A stretch of DNA of 64,000 nt from Terebella lapidaria (Eukaryota > Annelida > Polychaeta > Terebellida > Terebellidae). This document shows, in pieces, positions 20,200-30,269 of this stretch (positions are counted from its first letter, which is position 1; every line of letters starts with the position of its first letter). The notes under the pieces are model-generated. The model was not told the origin of the DNA. It made no database searches and saw only the letters and a program-made list of their open reading frames with translations. The stretch lies in contig OX424567.1 of assembly GCA_949152475.1 (NCBI GenBank), positions 21,043,402 through 21,107,401 on the forward strand, read 5' to 3'. The position numbers and the translations under genes were made by a program.

Positions 20200-22954
20200 A
20201 GGTTACCGGACCTATGGTCCGTAACCTATTGGCATGGCGATGCGTCCGGCGTCGTCGTCGTCCGTCGTCCGTCGTCGTCCGTCGTCGTCGTCGTCGTCCG
20301 TCAACAATTTTATCTTTAAAGTTTACGATCAAATTTTTCTGAAATTTTGCACAAAAATGCCTAAAAATATTTCGAGAGGGAGGTATTTTTTAGTTTTTTG
20401 ATATTCGCATTTTTTTCAAAATGGCAGCCGTTGTCATCGAAAAACGGTCAATTTTGGATTTTGGCAGCCATTTTCTCAAAAACTGTTCAGTAACTTTTTT
20501 TTTAATTGATGCATAACACTCCTCATATGTACCCCTGTGACATGTATAAATTTCGTTGACATATAGGAAATGATATATACTGAATATTGTCGTGACCTTG
20601 AATTTGACCTCTGACCTTGGTTTCAAGGTCAGAGCGGCCGTTTTCGTCGAAAAAAAATGGCCAATTTTGGACTTTGACGGTTGTTTTCTCAAAATCTGTT
20701 CAGTAACTTTTTTTTCTTATTGATGAAAAACACTCCTCATATGTACCCCTGTGACATGTATAAATTTCGTTGCCCTTGAATCGCTCGAAGTGGGCCATTT
20801 TGGGCCCAAACTCGGCCCAAATGGGACTTTCCCATGTTAAATTCTCCTATGCTTTATAATGGGACACATTAAAGCCTAATATCTCACTTAATATTGAGAT
20901 TAGAGACTAGGAATCAATTGTGGACATATAGGAAATGATATATACTGAATATTGTCGTGACCTTGAATTTGACCTCTGACCTTGGTTTCCAGGTCAGAGC
21001 GGCCGTTTTCGTCGAAAAATGGCCAATTTTGGACTTTGACGGTTGTTTTCTCAAAATCTGTTCAGTAACTTTTTTTTCTTATTGATGAAAAACACTCCTC
21101 ATATGTACCCCTGTGACATGTATAAATTTCGTTGCCCTTGAATCGCTTGAAGTGGGCCATTTTGGGCCCAAACTCGGCCCAAATGTGACTTTCCCATGTT
21201 AAATTTTCCTATGCTTTATAATGGGACACATTAAGCCTAATATCTCACTTAATATTGAAATTAGAGACTAGGACTGAATTGTGGACATATAGGAAATGAT
21301 ATATGCTGAATATTCTCGTGATCTTGAATTTGACCTTTGACCTCATTTTCAAGGTCACAGGACAAAATGACTAATATCTCGCTTATTATCGACTTTACAG
21401 CTTAGGAATCAATTGTGAACATATAGGAAATGATATATGCTAAATATTCTCGTGACCTTGGATTTGACCTTTGACCTCATTTTCAAGGTCACATAACAAA
21501 ATGGCTAATATCTCGCTTATTATCGACTTTACAGTTTAGGAATCAATTGTGAACATATAAGAAAGGATATATGCTGAATATTTTCGTGACCTTGAATTTG
21601 ACCTTTGACCTCATTTCCAAGGTCACAGGACAAAATTGCTAATATCTCGCTTATTATCAACTTTACAGCTTAGGAATCAATTGTGAAAATATAGGAAATG
21701 ATATGTGCTGAATATTCTCGTGACCTTGAATTTGACCTTTGACCTCATTTTCAAGGTCACAGGACAAAATGGCCAATATCTTGCTTATTAGCGACTTTAC
21801 AGCTTAGGAATCAATTGTGAACATATAGGAAATGATATATGCTGAAAATTCTCATGACCTTGAATTTGACCTTTGACCTCATTTTCAAGGTCACAGGACA
21901 AAATTGCCAATATCTTGCTTATTAGCTACTTTACAGCTTAGGAATCAATTGTGAACATATAGGAAATGATATATGCTGAAAATTCTCATGACCCTGAATT
22001 TGACCTTTGACCTCATTTTCAAGGTCACATGACAAAATGGCTAATATCTTGCTTATTATCGACTTTACAGCTTAGGAATCAATTGTGAACATATAGGAAA
22101 TGATATATGCTGAATATTCTCATGACCTTGAATTTGACCTTTGACCTCATTTTCAAGGTCACAGGACAAAATTGCTAATATCTTGCTTATTATCGACTTT
22201 GCAGCTTAGGAATCAATTGTGAACATATAGGAAATGATATATGCTGAATATTCTCGTGACCTTGAATTTGACCTTTGACCTCATTTCCAAGGTCACAGGA
22301 CAAAATTGCTAATATCTCGCTTATTATCAGCTTTACAGCTTAGGAATCAATTGTGAACATATAGGAAATGATATATGCTGAATATTCTCGTGACCTTGAA
22401 TTTGACCTTTGACCTCAATTTTCAAGGTCACAGGACAAAATGGCCAATATCTTGCTTCTTAGCGACTTTACAGCTTAGGAATCAATTGTGAACATATAGG
22501 AAATGATATATGCTGAATATTCTAGTGACCTTGAATTTGACTTTTGACCTCATTTTCAAGCTCAACAGGACAAAATGGCTAATATCTTGCTTATTATCGA
22601 CTTTACAGCTTAGAAATCAATTGTGAACATATAGGAATTGAGATATTCTGAATATTTTAATGATATTGAGTTTGACCTTTGACATAAATTTCAAGGTCAG
22701 TCATTTTATTTTCAAAGTCAGATTACAAAATGGCTTATATCTCGCTTATTATCAAATTTACAGCTTAGGGGTCCATAGTGAACATATAGGAAATGATGTA
22801 TGCTGAATAGTTTGGTGATCTAGAATTTAACCTTTGATCCCATTTTCAAGGTTAGAGATATGGCGATTTCAGTGGTCACCTTGAATTTGACCTTCAACTT
22901 TCTCGGCTTAACTCTGTATATTTCTCCGGTAACCTTTCTAGCCCTTTGGGCTAA
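20200..22954. mobile_element. 2.75 kb Helentron/HINE-like element (unit 3)
   Basis: The boundaries, subterminal inverted repeat, right-end hairpin and length (2755 bp) are the same as in the unit 2 element. The two copies differ by scattered substitutions and small indels in T runs only, so they derive from one insertion that was copied with the unit, not from two insertions. Long units start near 20558 and 134 bp units near 21284. Confidence 0.78.
20558..22880. repeat. Internal satellite of the unit 3 element
   Basis: Two units of about 362 bp are followed by about eleven of 134 bp, each with the GTGACCTTGA/TCAAGGTCAC inverted repeat. Nine of them have the perfect DR1-type TGACCTTTGACCT. 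Repeat number and order match unit 2, so the array has not expanded or contracted since the units were duplicated. Confidence 0.9.
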
Positions 22955-23303
22955 TTTTTTCATAGATTTCCATGCATGATAATATATATGCACAATTGAT
23001 CAAAGGATTTAGGTCTATTACTTGCAGCATTCAGGCATGTTACAAGTCTTATTCACAAACAATTATTGAATATCGACTCGTGAACTCCGTTCTTCTGGTA
23101 GTTTCAATTATTGTTTCAATAAAGAAGTCATATATATATATATATCTGAGTTGTCAGCTGAGTTGTCAGATGTCCACATAATCTATGTGATAATAAAAGG
23201 ATAAAAGCACAACTCGACCAGAACATGATACTGAGAATATTCCCATTAAAACCCGAAGACATCACAATGTATTGGAAGTGTTTTCAAACAGGAGTGCCTT
23301 TGG

Positions 23304-25785
23304 ATGAAGATGAAGAAGTCACGTGATGGGACGTTTCCAAGGGTGTCCCGTGACGAATCGTTGCCAGGCGAGTCACGAAGCCACGCCCCCCGAGATGTGG
23401 ACCAGGGCTGGGCCTGGGTGGTACTCGTGGCCTCGATATCGGGCCTATCCATTCTGTGCTTCTGCTACATAGGCGGCATCTTCAACATCATCTTCTTGGA
23501 GGTGTTCCAAATGAGCAAGCAGAAGACCGCCTGGCTGACGGCGGTTCAAGGCAGTTTGATGAGCTTGGCTGGTGAGTAAGAGACCAGCCTACTTCCCAAG
23601 TAATGTCAGGCCTACTCAGCTTTGATGCATGTATTCATCAGTCTGGAAAATGATGTACAAATGTAGCTTAAGATCCCACAATGCTGAACGTGAGCAAACA
23701 TACGACATTGGTCAGTGCTGGCCAGTAGTGCATAACTTACTTTGACTTTTTAGGCATACTATGAGTTGGTGACTCCTTCACATGTGAAGCTGGTTTATTT
23801 CTTGAATCTACAGAGTAGGTGTAATCTGTCAGAAATCAAATGGAACATATTGCATAAACATATTGACTTTAGTGTCACTTTCGATCGGTGACTCCTTCAC
23901 TTGTCAGTTTGGTCTATTTCTTGAATCTGTCACAGAATCAAGTTGAAACGAATTATGTTCCTATTTCAGGCTCTATGCTATACCACAGAGATCCTGCCCT
24001 AACTTGGTTGGTTTGTACTGTCAGTGTTCACCCATGGTACACTTCTGCTTGCAGCACCAGTTGGCAGTCTCCTCGTGGCGAGGCTGGGACACCGGGGAGC
24101 GTGTATGATTGGAGGAATGGTCGGCGCGTCGGGTTACTTTCTGACATTCTTCGCCCAGGGATTTGTCTCACTCCTGCTCAGCTTTGGAATCCTCGTCGGT
24201 TAGACAAAAACTGTGACACAACATTCATCAAAATACAACAGTTGTCTGCACATAAGTTTTGTTTACCTTGAGAGGTGTATACCCATGTGGTAGTAAACCT
24301 ATTGGACGTTCACAAGATGTTAATGTATGTGTTTTCTTTGTTTCCAGGTTTGGGATTCGGCATTTGCTATGTTCCTTGTATCGTCGTTATCAGCGAGTAT
24401 TTCGAAAAGAATAGAAACGTAGCGTTTGGACTGTCATCTGGATTGAGCTCCATTGGGATAGTACTGCTTCCGATGATGACGGTGAAGCTTTTAGAGCTTT
24501 TCGGATGGAGAGGTGCTATGCTCATAATTTCTGGTCTGTATATGCAACTGGTTGTGTTCGGTGCCATATTTTGGCCTTTGGCTCGAAAACAGAAACCTCT
24601 CGATGTGGTTGAAGTAGTCCATAGTGATAACAGTGGTTGTCCAGAAAATAATGTTGTTACGAAGTACAGTGAGGAAGTATTACATGCCAAAGGAGAACAG
24701 TCGAGCCTCATGTGTGATAAGGAATTAGGGGTCAATTGTGAATCACCCAAAACTGATGAGGAAAACACTCTGATGACAGACTCAACACTCGTCGAGATAA
24801 AGTGCTCGCCTAGCCATTCACCTGAGAAATCTGAAAGGAGGATGTTCTCTTTCATGAAGAGACTGGACTACATTCTGCTCTGTGTGACGGTCTTCAGCAA
24901 CACATCCGGGACCTACATCACTTACATTCACTTCCCGGCATTCTTCGTCAAACAAGGAAGCACTGAACAAGACACTGCCTTGTGTTTGATGATTATGGGT
25001 ATCACTGGGATTTCTTCCAGACTCATCGGAGGCATAGCGAGTAACAACAAAGCCTTTGACGTTCTACTGGTGTACATGGTGTCCTGTTGCATAGTAGCTG
25101 TCTTGCTCTTTATCTGTCCTGCAATTGCTACGACATTCACGGGACAAATAATCTTCTCAGTGTTGTTCGGTCTCTATAGTAACTGGGTTTACTCATTGCT
25201 GGCTCCAGTAACGGTGCATATTCTCAGCAAGAATGACCTCAACATGGCTTTTGGTGTTGAGAGCTTCTTCGGTGGAATCGGGGGCCTCATTGGTCCTCCC
25301 ATTGCTGGTAAGTAACTAAATACAATCTTTCAGTAATCTAGTGCGAAATTATATTTAAAATCTGTAACCTAATGCAAAATCCTATTTCAAAATCGTATCC
25401 AGGCGTTTTATATGCTGACGAGAATCATCCCCTCGTTGTTAGTGTGGAATCCATGTGGAATGTAAGCTGCATTTGAATAACTGGTTATGTTTCAGGCTGG
25501 TTGTACGATATTAGTGGTACGTACATCTATAGCTTCTACACTGCAGGTACGTAGCAATACAGTTGTCTCTTTACTACCACGTGTACGTTCAAAAGTTACG
25601 CCCTATTACTAATATGCTGGTACTCAATGGCCATGTACTCTATTATAGTGTTCTATTTGTAGGTTACATTGAATTTGAAAAATATATATATATTTTCAGG
25701 AGCGCTTTATGGATTGAGCTTGGTAATGACAATGCTTATACCAGTAATCTCGCCAACATATCAGAAAGGTGGAACAAATGCATGA
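23304..25785 (+). CDS. Monocarboxylate transporter-like protein (SLC16/MFS), array copy 3
   Basis: Exons are 23304-23571, 24055-24198, 24348-25307, 25496-25546 and 25700-25785; introns are GT-AG and phase 1, and the product is 502 aa. The SLC16 signatures are as in copy 1: DQGWAW in TM1, YFEKNRNVAFGLSSG in TM5 and RLIGG in TM8-9. Differences from copies 1 and 2 are concentrated outside the helices: about ten in the central loop (e.g. EEVLHAKGEQSSLMCDKELG) and a few at the N-terminus (TFPRV, APRDVDQ). This is what selection on the membrane core would leave. The exon 3 donor is the strong GTAAGT. The 3' flank lacks the foldback and Tc1-like elements of the other units. It is the best-preserved and most independent member of the array. 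The substrate is unknown. Confidence 0.92.
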
Positions 25786-27300
25786 GTGAAGACTTCGAAC
25801 TCAGGAAATACTATTCTATTCCTCGTGTCTAGTCTATCGAATGACATTGTAATATTACAGGGATTGTACGGGTCCTATACACTACGGGCTATAACCTTGC
25901 ATGTTGTATACGTGTATGTACAGTATGAACAGTCATATGAACAGTCAACTAAGCTCGAGTGGTTCTAGAAACTACATAGGTAATGTATGGTGTTTGTTCA
26001 TGGGCGTCTTCAAGACCAAGAATGAAAAATGGTCTGAATCCAAGATTGTGATGAGTGTTGTGGTCAAACCTTAAGACTGAAATGAAATTTGTTCTTCTGT
26101 GATCGCCGGTGATGGTGTGCAGTTCAACCGTATTTTGTGTATCCTTTGTATTCAATTGATCGATATTCTTTTTGTTGTGTTATGTTAATTGTTTTTGACG
26201 ATTTTTGCTATATGTGTACACATAACCTATATCCAATTTCTCGATAATAGCATCATATCGTGTGACGTTCTCTAACTTTTCTGCCTATAAGGCCACAAGA
26301 GTGTGGGCCATGACGTCATTGTTCAATATTTTGGAGTATTAAATATACGTTCGTGCAGCTCGTGCTTTGATGGTTTATCATTTCTCAGCACATCATCATA
26401 TTCTCATACACCTACATTCTACTCTCGCTATAACGCACGTTGTCATTCATTCCATGGAAGGATTCAATATTTACAATATTCGACTAACTACAGTTAAAAA
26501 ACAACAACATTTTGATGATGACAATAGAGAATCAGACCACAAATTCTTGCTATAGAAACAAGGCCCACCCAAGTATTCAAATCCAAAGCCAAAATGTCAC
26601 CATCAGGACAAACAGTGAGTAAATTAATTTCTCTGTGCTGTGTGTAAGACAGAATTACTGCACATTTAACGAAAGTTTGGAAAACCAACACAAACTCCAG
26701 ATTGGTGTTTGACATAGTACGCAATCAAAAGTCAAAGTTTATGGAGTCAGATTCCATGCCCACGATAGTGCTATTCTACATGTATTTAAGCTATTTCCCT
26801 GCAAGATTCAAAAGTGACATTTCTGGGAGTATGATCAATGTAGATTCATGAAACTTCCCAATATATTTCTATATGAATGTGATGCAGCCGAAGATTATTT
26901 ATGAAAGTAATCGATATTCGTGTCGCCAAACATATTTCGATGAAAACTTAAAAACGATTCGAAGCTCTTCCTCAAAGAGTTTCATCTAAGAAGCCGAGGT
27001 TTTACAAAAGATGCACTATACCCAAGGTCGTATTTCGCATAATAGCTATATCTTCAAGGGTTTCTTCACAACAATAACGAACTTTGGTGTGAGTAGTCTA
27101 GGCCATTTGAGGTAAAAAAAAATCAAGGTCACCATATCTTACTTCATATACTTTCATATTGCCAATCTAAGTTCTAACTTCCAGTGTTCTAACTTCCAGT
27201 GTCATAACACATATCTTCATGCGGACATGACAATGAGTGCAAGCTCTTCCACTCATTTCAGATCAGATTCAAGTACATCATAAGATGTAAGTATCAATTA

Positions 27301-27439
27301 ACCTATCGCCAAACCAGTTTGTCCGAGTCTTTTTACGTCATTCTCGACGAATTTTGCAAAACGTTATTATTGGCCAAAGAGAAGTTTGCCGACGTAATAT
27401 GTGCAACTCGGACAACTTTTTGGGGTTTTGGCGATAGGT
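27301..27439. mobile_element. 139 bp palindromic MITE just right of the array
   Basis: The ends are ACCTATCGCCAAA (27301-27313) and TTTGGCGATAGGT (27427-27439). A second inverted pair, GTCCGAGT and ACTCGGAC, lies inside, so most of the element folds on itself. The flanks CAATTA and CAATTT could be a target duplication with one mismatch. It lies 146 bp beyond the end of homology of unit 3. Confidence 0.7.
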
Positions 27440-27466
27440 CAATTTATTACCACCAATACAGTCAGA

Positions 27467-27583
27467 TTGTGATGATGCCAATAACAAACGTAAAAAAAAC
27501 ATTTTGCAATAGAAACAAAGCCCGTCCAAATAGTTTATCCAAAGACACACTGGCGTCATCAGGGGCAGACAGTGTGGTAAATG
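27467..27583. repeat. Decayed extra copy of part of the array 3' flank
   Basis: GATGATG-CAATA..., CAATAGAAACAAAGCCCGTCC, ATCCAAAG and CATCAGG...CAGTG follow in the same order and spacing as at 26511-26624 in unit 3, with many substitutions. It is outside the clean array end at 27155. It reads as the remnant of an older duplication of the same tail, about 956 bp away. Confidence 0.5.
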
Positions 27584-28291
27584 TAGTTGTTTCTACTGTA
27601 CACCTGATGGAATTAGTATACAACTGCCTAACAGCCTATGAAAATAATTTAGAAATCCGAAATATGACAATGTTTATGACGATGTTACCATTGTCATATA
27701 ATATTATATCACCTTGATTTTGCGAAAATCTCTCCAATTTGCTCATGACAAGAAAATCTTGACGTGTTCTCGAATTAATGAATCACACTTAGCCTTGTAG
27801 ATGTAGACTCGGGTCAGGTTCACAATGTTCGGCAGTTATGTTCTAATTACATCTGGTGTACAGTAGCAACAGCTATACTTTACACAAGTTTACCACCTAA
27901 GTGGCTTTGGATTTACACATTTCATGGGGTTCAACTTCATTCCCAATTTGCTCATGTTAGCTTTTTTGTTGTCATCATCACAATTTTGTTGTGCTCGCGT
28001 TAATACATATAATACACATATAAGTTGATACAAACATTCATTAATCACATTGCCAACATATGTCCTGAATGCTCGAGCTCATACACAGAAAATGAATGTG
28101 TTTCTTGTTTACACTAGTTTATTTGGTATGTGGAGTTATCCAATATCACCATGCTTTCGATTTTTCACTGGTGCTGTATATACATTCTGGTCATAAGTCT
28201 ATCAAACAGAACGAAACTATTGACAGTTGAGTTTGTCATTGTATTTCCCCAGAGCATAAATACATAATCACGAAAACGTATCAATGAATAG

Positions 28292-28300
28292 TATATAAAT
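28292..28300 (+). promoter_or_regulatory. Possible TATA box of the glycosyltransferase gene
   Basis: TATATAAAT lies 134 bp upstream of the ATG at 28434, in AT-rich DNA. The spacing allows a short unspliced leader. AT-rich matches occur by chance in this genome, so support is weak. Confidence 0.35.
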
Positions 28301-28433
28301 CTCTGTACAAAACGATGCAAATGATATGGGTTCTGTATTGCAACCATGCAATGCATAATTGCAATATCCCTGGCACGGTATATCTGGTGATATTCCTTGT
28401 GTGAAAGTGGATCATCGAGTGTAGTGTAGTGTT

Positions 28434-30146
28434 ATGGAAGCTTGCAATATCACCAGGATAACATTAGTTACAGTGATATTATTAACAATTTCATACTTGT
28501 CATTCAAGTGTGACCACGCCGTCGAAGTTATGGTCAGTAATACCGTTCCACAAAGAATGCCAGTCAATATGTCTACGCCGGTAATGACTGAGTGTAATTC
28601 TTCACAAGTTAAGAAAAAGACTCCACCTCCCGCCATTCAGCCAGAACTACTGCTTGACGCCGTATATGGGATGTCAATTCTCGACTCTGACGACATCCCT
28701 GAAGTTGCAGGTGTCTTAGATCAAATGACAGTTCCCAACGTCGTCTTCTATGTGTGGTGTGACCACAAGTATTTTGACTTTGTAAATTTCCTCAGTGTAT
28801 TAAGTGTTATGCGCCTGCTCCGTCCGGATAACATTATATTCTACTACAAGGAATTGCCGCGTGAAAACCCAAATCATTACTACACGTGGTTCGATGAGTT
28901 GAAGCACATGTACCCGGGCTTCGTTGTTCTACCATCAAAATCTCTCGGGACTCCCATGTGTGAATCCGGTCGAGCCACAGATAAGTACATAGTGAAGCTT
29001 ATGGCAGACTCCGGTGGAATTTACATCAACGAGACGGTAATAATTAACAAGTTTCCAAGAGAATTTCGAGATCCGAAGAGGAGTTCAAAATCTATGGTAT
29101 TTGAAGGGATATTTGTTCTGAACTCAAGAAGAGGACGGATGCTGAACCAAAGTGAGGAAGGGGTATATCACTTGAGTGTTCAGTGTTCGTCAACAAGTGA
29201 ATTCACCTTGGATGACGTCTGTGTTAGTGTCGCAAAAGAGTTTTTTCCTGAGGATATCTGGCAAGGTCGGGAGTCGCTGAATCAACTCGCACGGCGGATA
29301 TTTTACAAGAGGAGCGAGGAGGTTGAACCACTCAAGAACAACTCCAATTTATCACCTAATATCGCCCACCTCGTGTGGTTGGGACAAAACCCAATGTCTT
29401 TTAAATTTTACTTGTCGGTGTTGAGTTTGATTTATGTAGGGAAGGTCGAGAACGTTTACATTCACAATCACGACAGCATGAACGGCGTATACTGGGACAG
29501 GATTAAGGACCACCCAAAAGTACACGTTGTCTACCGCCATTTGGTCAGTAACCGTGTATTTGGCAAGCAGATCCACATGTTTCAACATTGGTCAGACGCC
29601 CTACGCTTGGAAATCTTGATCAGGTATGGCGGTCTTTACGTTGACACAGATGCAGTATTAGTTCAGCCACTTACCGAGGATATTCGGTCGTACGACGCAG
29701 TTATCTCCATGGACTTTCCTCCAAGACCTCCTTACCCTAACACACTGAGTAACGGCGTCATGTTGGGAAAGCCGAACGCTGAATTCTTCAGGCACTTTTT
29801 ACGCACTTTCAAGTGGATTCAAGAAGGAATCTTCTTCTGGAATGGCATTTTCCAGTCATATAAAGTACTGGAGAGGTACCCTCACTCTGTAAAAGTAGAA
29901 CCACGACTGGAAGTCCAGTGTTCTTTTGAGGAGGGATACTGTCATCCCACGTGGGTGAAGGGGTTCCGCTCTATCTTTGTACATCACATGAACACAGACA
30001 GTATTAAGGACTGGAGGACGGATGCTTTCGTCTACCACCTGGGGATATTGCCACCAGGACTGACATCTGCGGACAATTGTACAAATCCCACGGAAATCAA
30101 TGGAGAAATTTGCAAATACATTCTCAAAGCAGCAGGGGTATTTTGA
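28434..30146 (+). CDS. Type II membrane glycosyltransferase with DXD motif (GT32-like, duplicated halves)
   Basis: This is a single-exon gene of 570 aa with a short cytoplasmic tail and a signal anchor at about residues 8-24, typical of Golgi enzymes. A Pro/Thr/Ser-rich stem runs to about 70. The catalytic half begins near 309 (NIAHLVWLGQ) and reaches HWSDALRLEILIRYGG (385-400), followed by LYVDTDAV with DTD at 404-406. This is the nucleotide-sugar/metal motif of DXD sugar-binding transferases (GT32-like; relatives include alpha-1,4-galactosyltransferase-type enzymes). The N-terminal half (101-215) repeats the same plan: NVVFYVWCD, then ATDKYIVKLMADSGGIYINET, with D183 to GG194-195 the same distance as D388 to GG399-400. 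There the DXD has become N-E-T. It probably adds a sugar to glycoprotein or glycolipid acceptors in the Golgi, donor unknown. AATAAA follows at 30197. The absence of introns could reflect retroposition. Confidence 0.88.
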   Translation: MEACNITRITLVTVILLTISYLSFKCDHAVEVMVSNTVPQRMPVNMSTPVMTECNSSQVKKKTPPPAIQPELLLDAVYGMSILDSDDIPEVAGVLDQMTVPNVVFYVWCDHKYFDFVNFLSVLSVMRLLRPDNIIFYYKELPRENPNHYYTWFDELKHMYPGFVVLPSKSLGTPMCESGRATDKYIVKLMADSGGIYINETVIINKFPREFRDPKRSSKSMVFEGIFVLNSRRGRMLNQSEEGVYHLSVQCSSTSEFTLDDVCVSVAKEFFPEDIWQGRESLNQLARRIFYKRSEEVEPLKNNSNLSPNIAHLVWLGQNPMSFKFYLSVLSLIYVGKVENVYIHNHDSMNGVYWDRIKDHPKVHVVYRHLVSNRVFGKQIHMFQHWSDALRLEILIRYGGLYVDTDAVLVQPLTEDIRSYDAVISMDFPPRPPYPNTLSNGVMLGKPNAEFFRHFLRTFKWIQEGIFFWNGIFQSYKVLERYPHSVKVEPRLEVQCSFEEGYCHPTWVKGFRSIFVHHMNTDSIKDWRTDAFVYHLGILPPGLTSADNCTNPTEINGEICKYILKAAGVF

Positions 30147-30196
30147 GTTTGAGATATATACCGAACAACAACTTGCAAGAGGGCTGTATGTGGACG

Positions 30197-30202
30197 AATA
30201 AA
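30197..30202 (+). promoter_or_regulatory. Polyadenylation signal AATAAA after the glycosyltransferase
   Basis: Canonical AATAAA 51 bp after the stop codon. A second AATAAA-type sequence lies near 30265. Confidence 0.55.
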
Positions 30203-30269
30203 TACTTCACATGGGATTGCTTGATACTTAATAGCAGCAGCAATTGTCAAAAATTACAAAGCCGATAAT

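Larger units (their letters stand above)
1..27155. repeat. Tandem array of ~10 kb units, each carrying an SLC16-like gene
   Basis: Base 1 matches base 8607 and base 19148, and near-identity runs through most of each unit. Homology of the third unit stops at about 27155, which corresponds to 17101 in unit 2 and 6562 in unit 1. In that phase the units are 1-6562 (partial, left end outside the window), 6563-17101 and 17102-27155. Each has a spacer, one five-exon transporter gene and about 2.3 kb of 3' flank. Units 1 and 2 are almost identical in the gene and 3' flank, whereas unit 3 is more diverged there. Upstream of the gene, units 2 and 3 are nearly identical and unit 1 differs. Outside the listed genes and transposons, no further gene was found in the spacers (4766-12784, 15224-23303). 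Short ORFs there are either not conserved in frame or unrecognisable. Confidence 0.97.
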
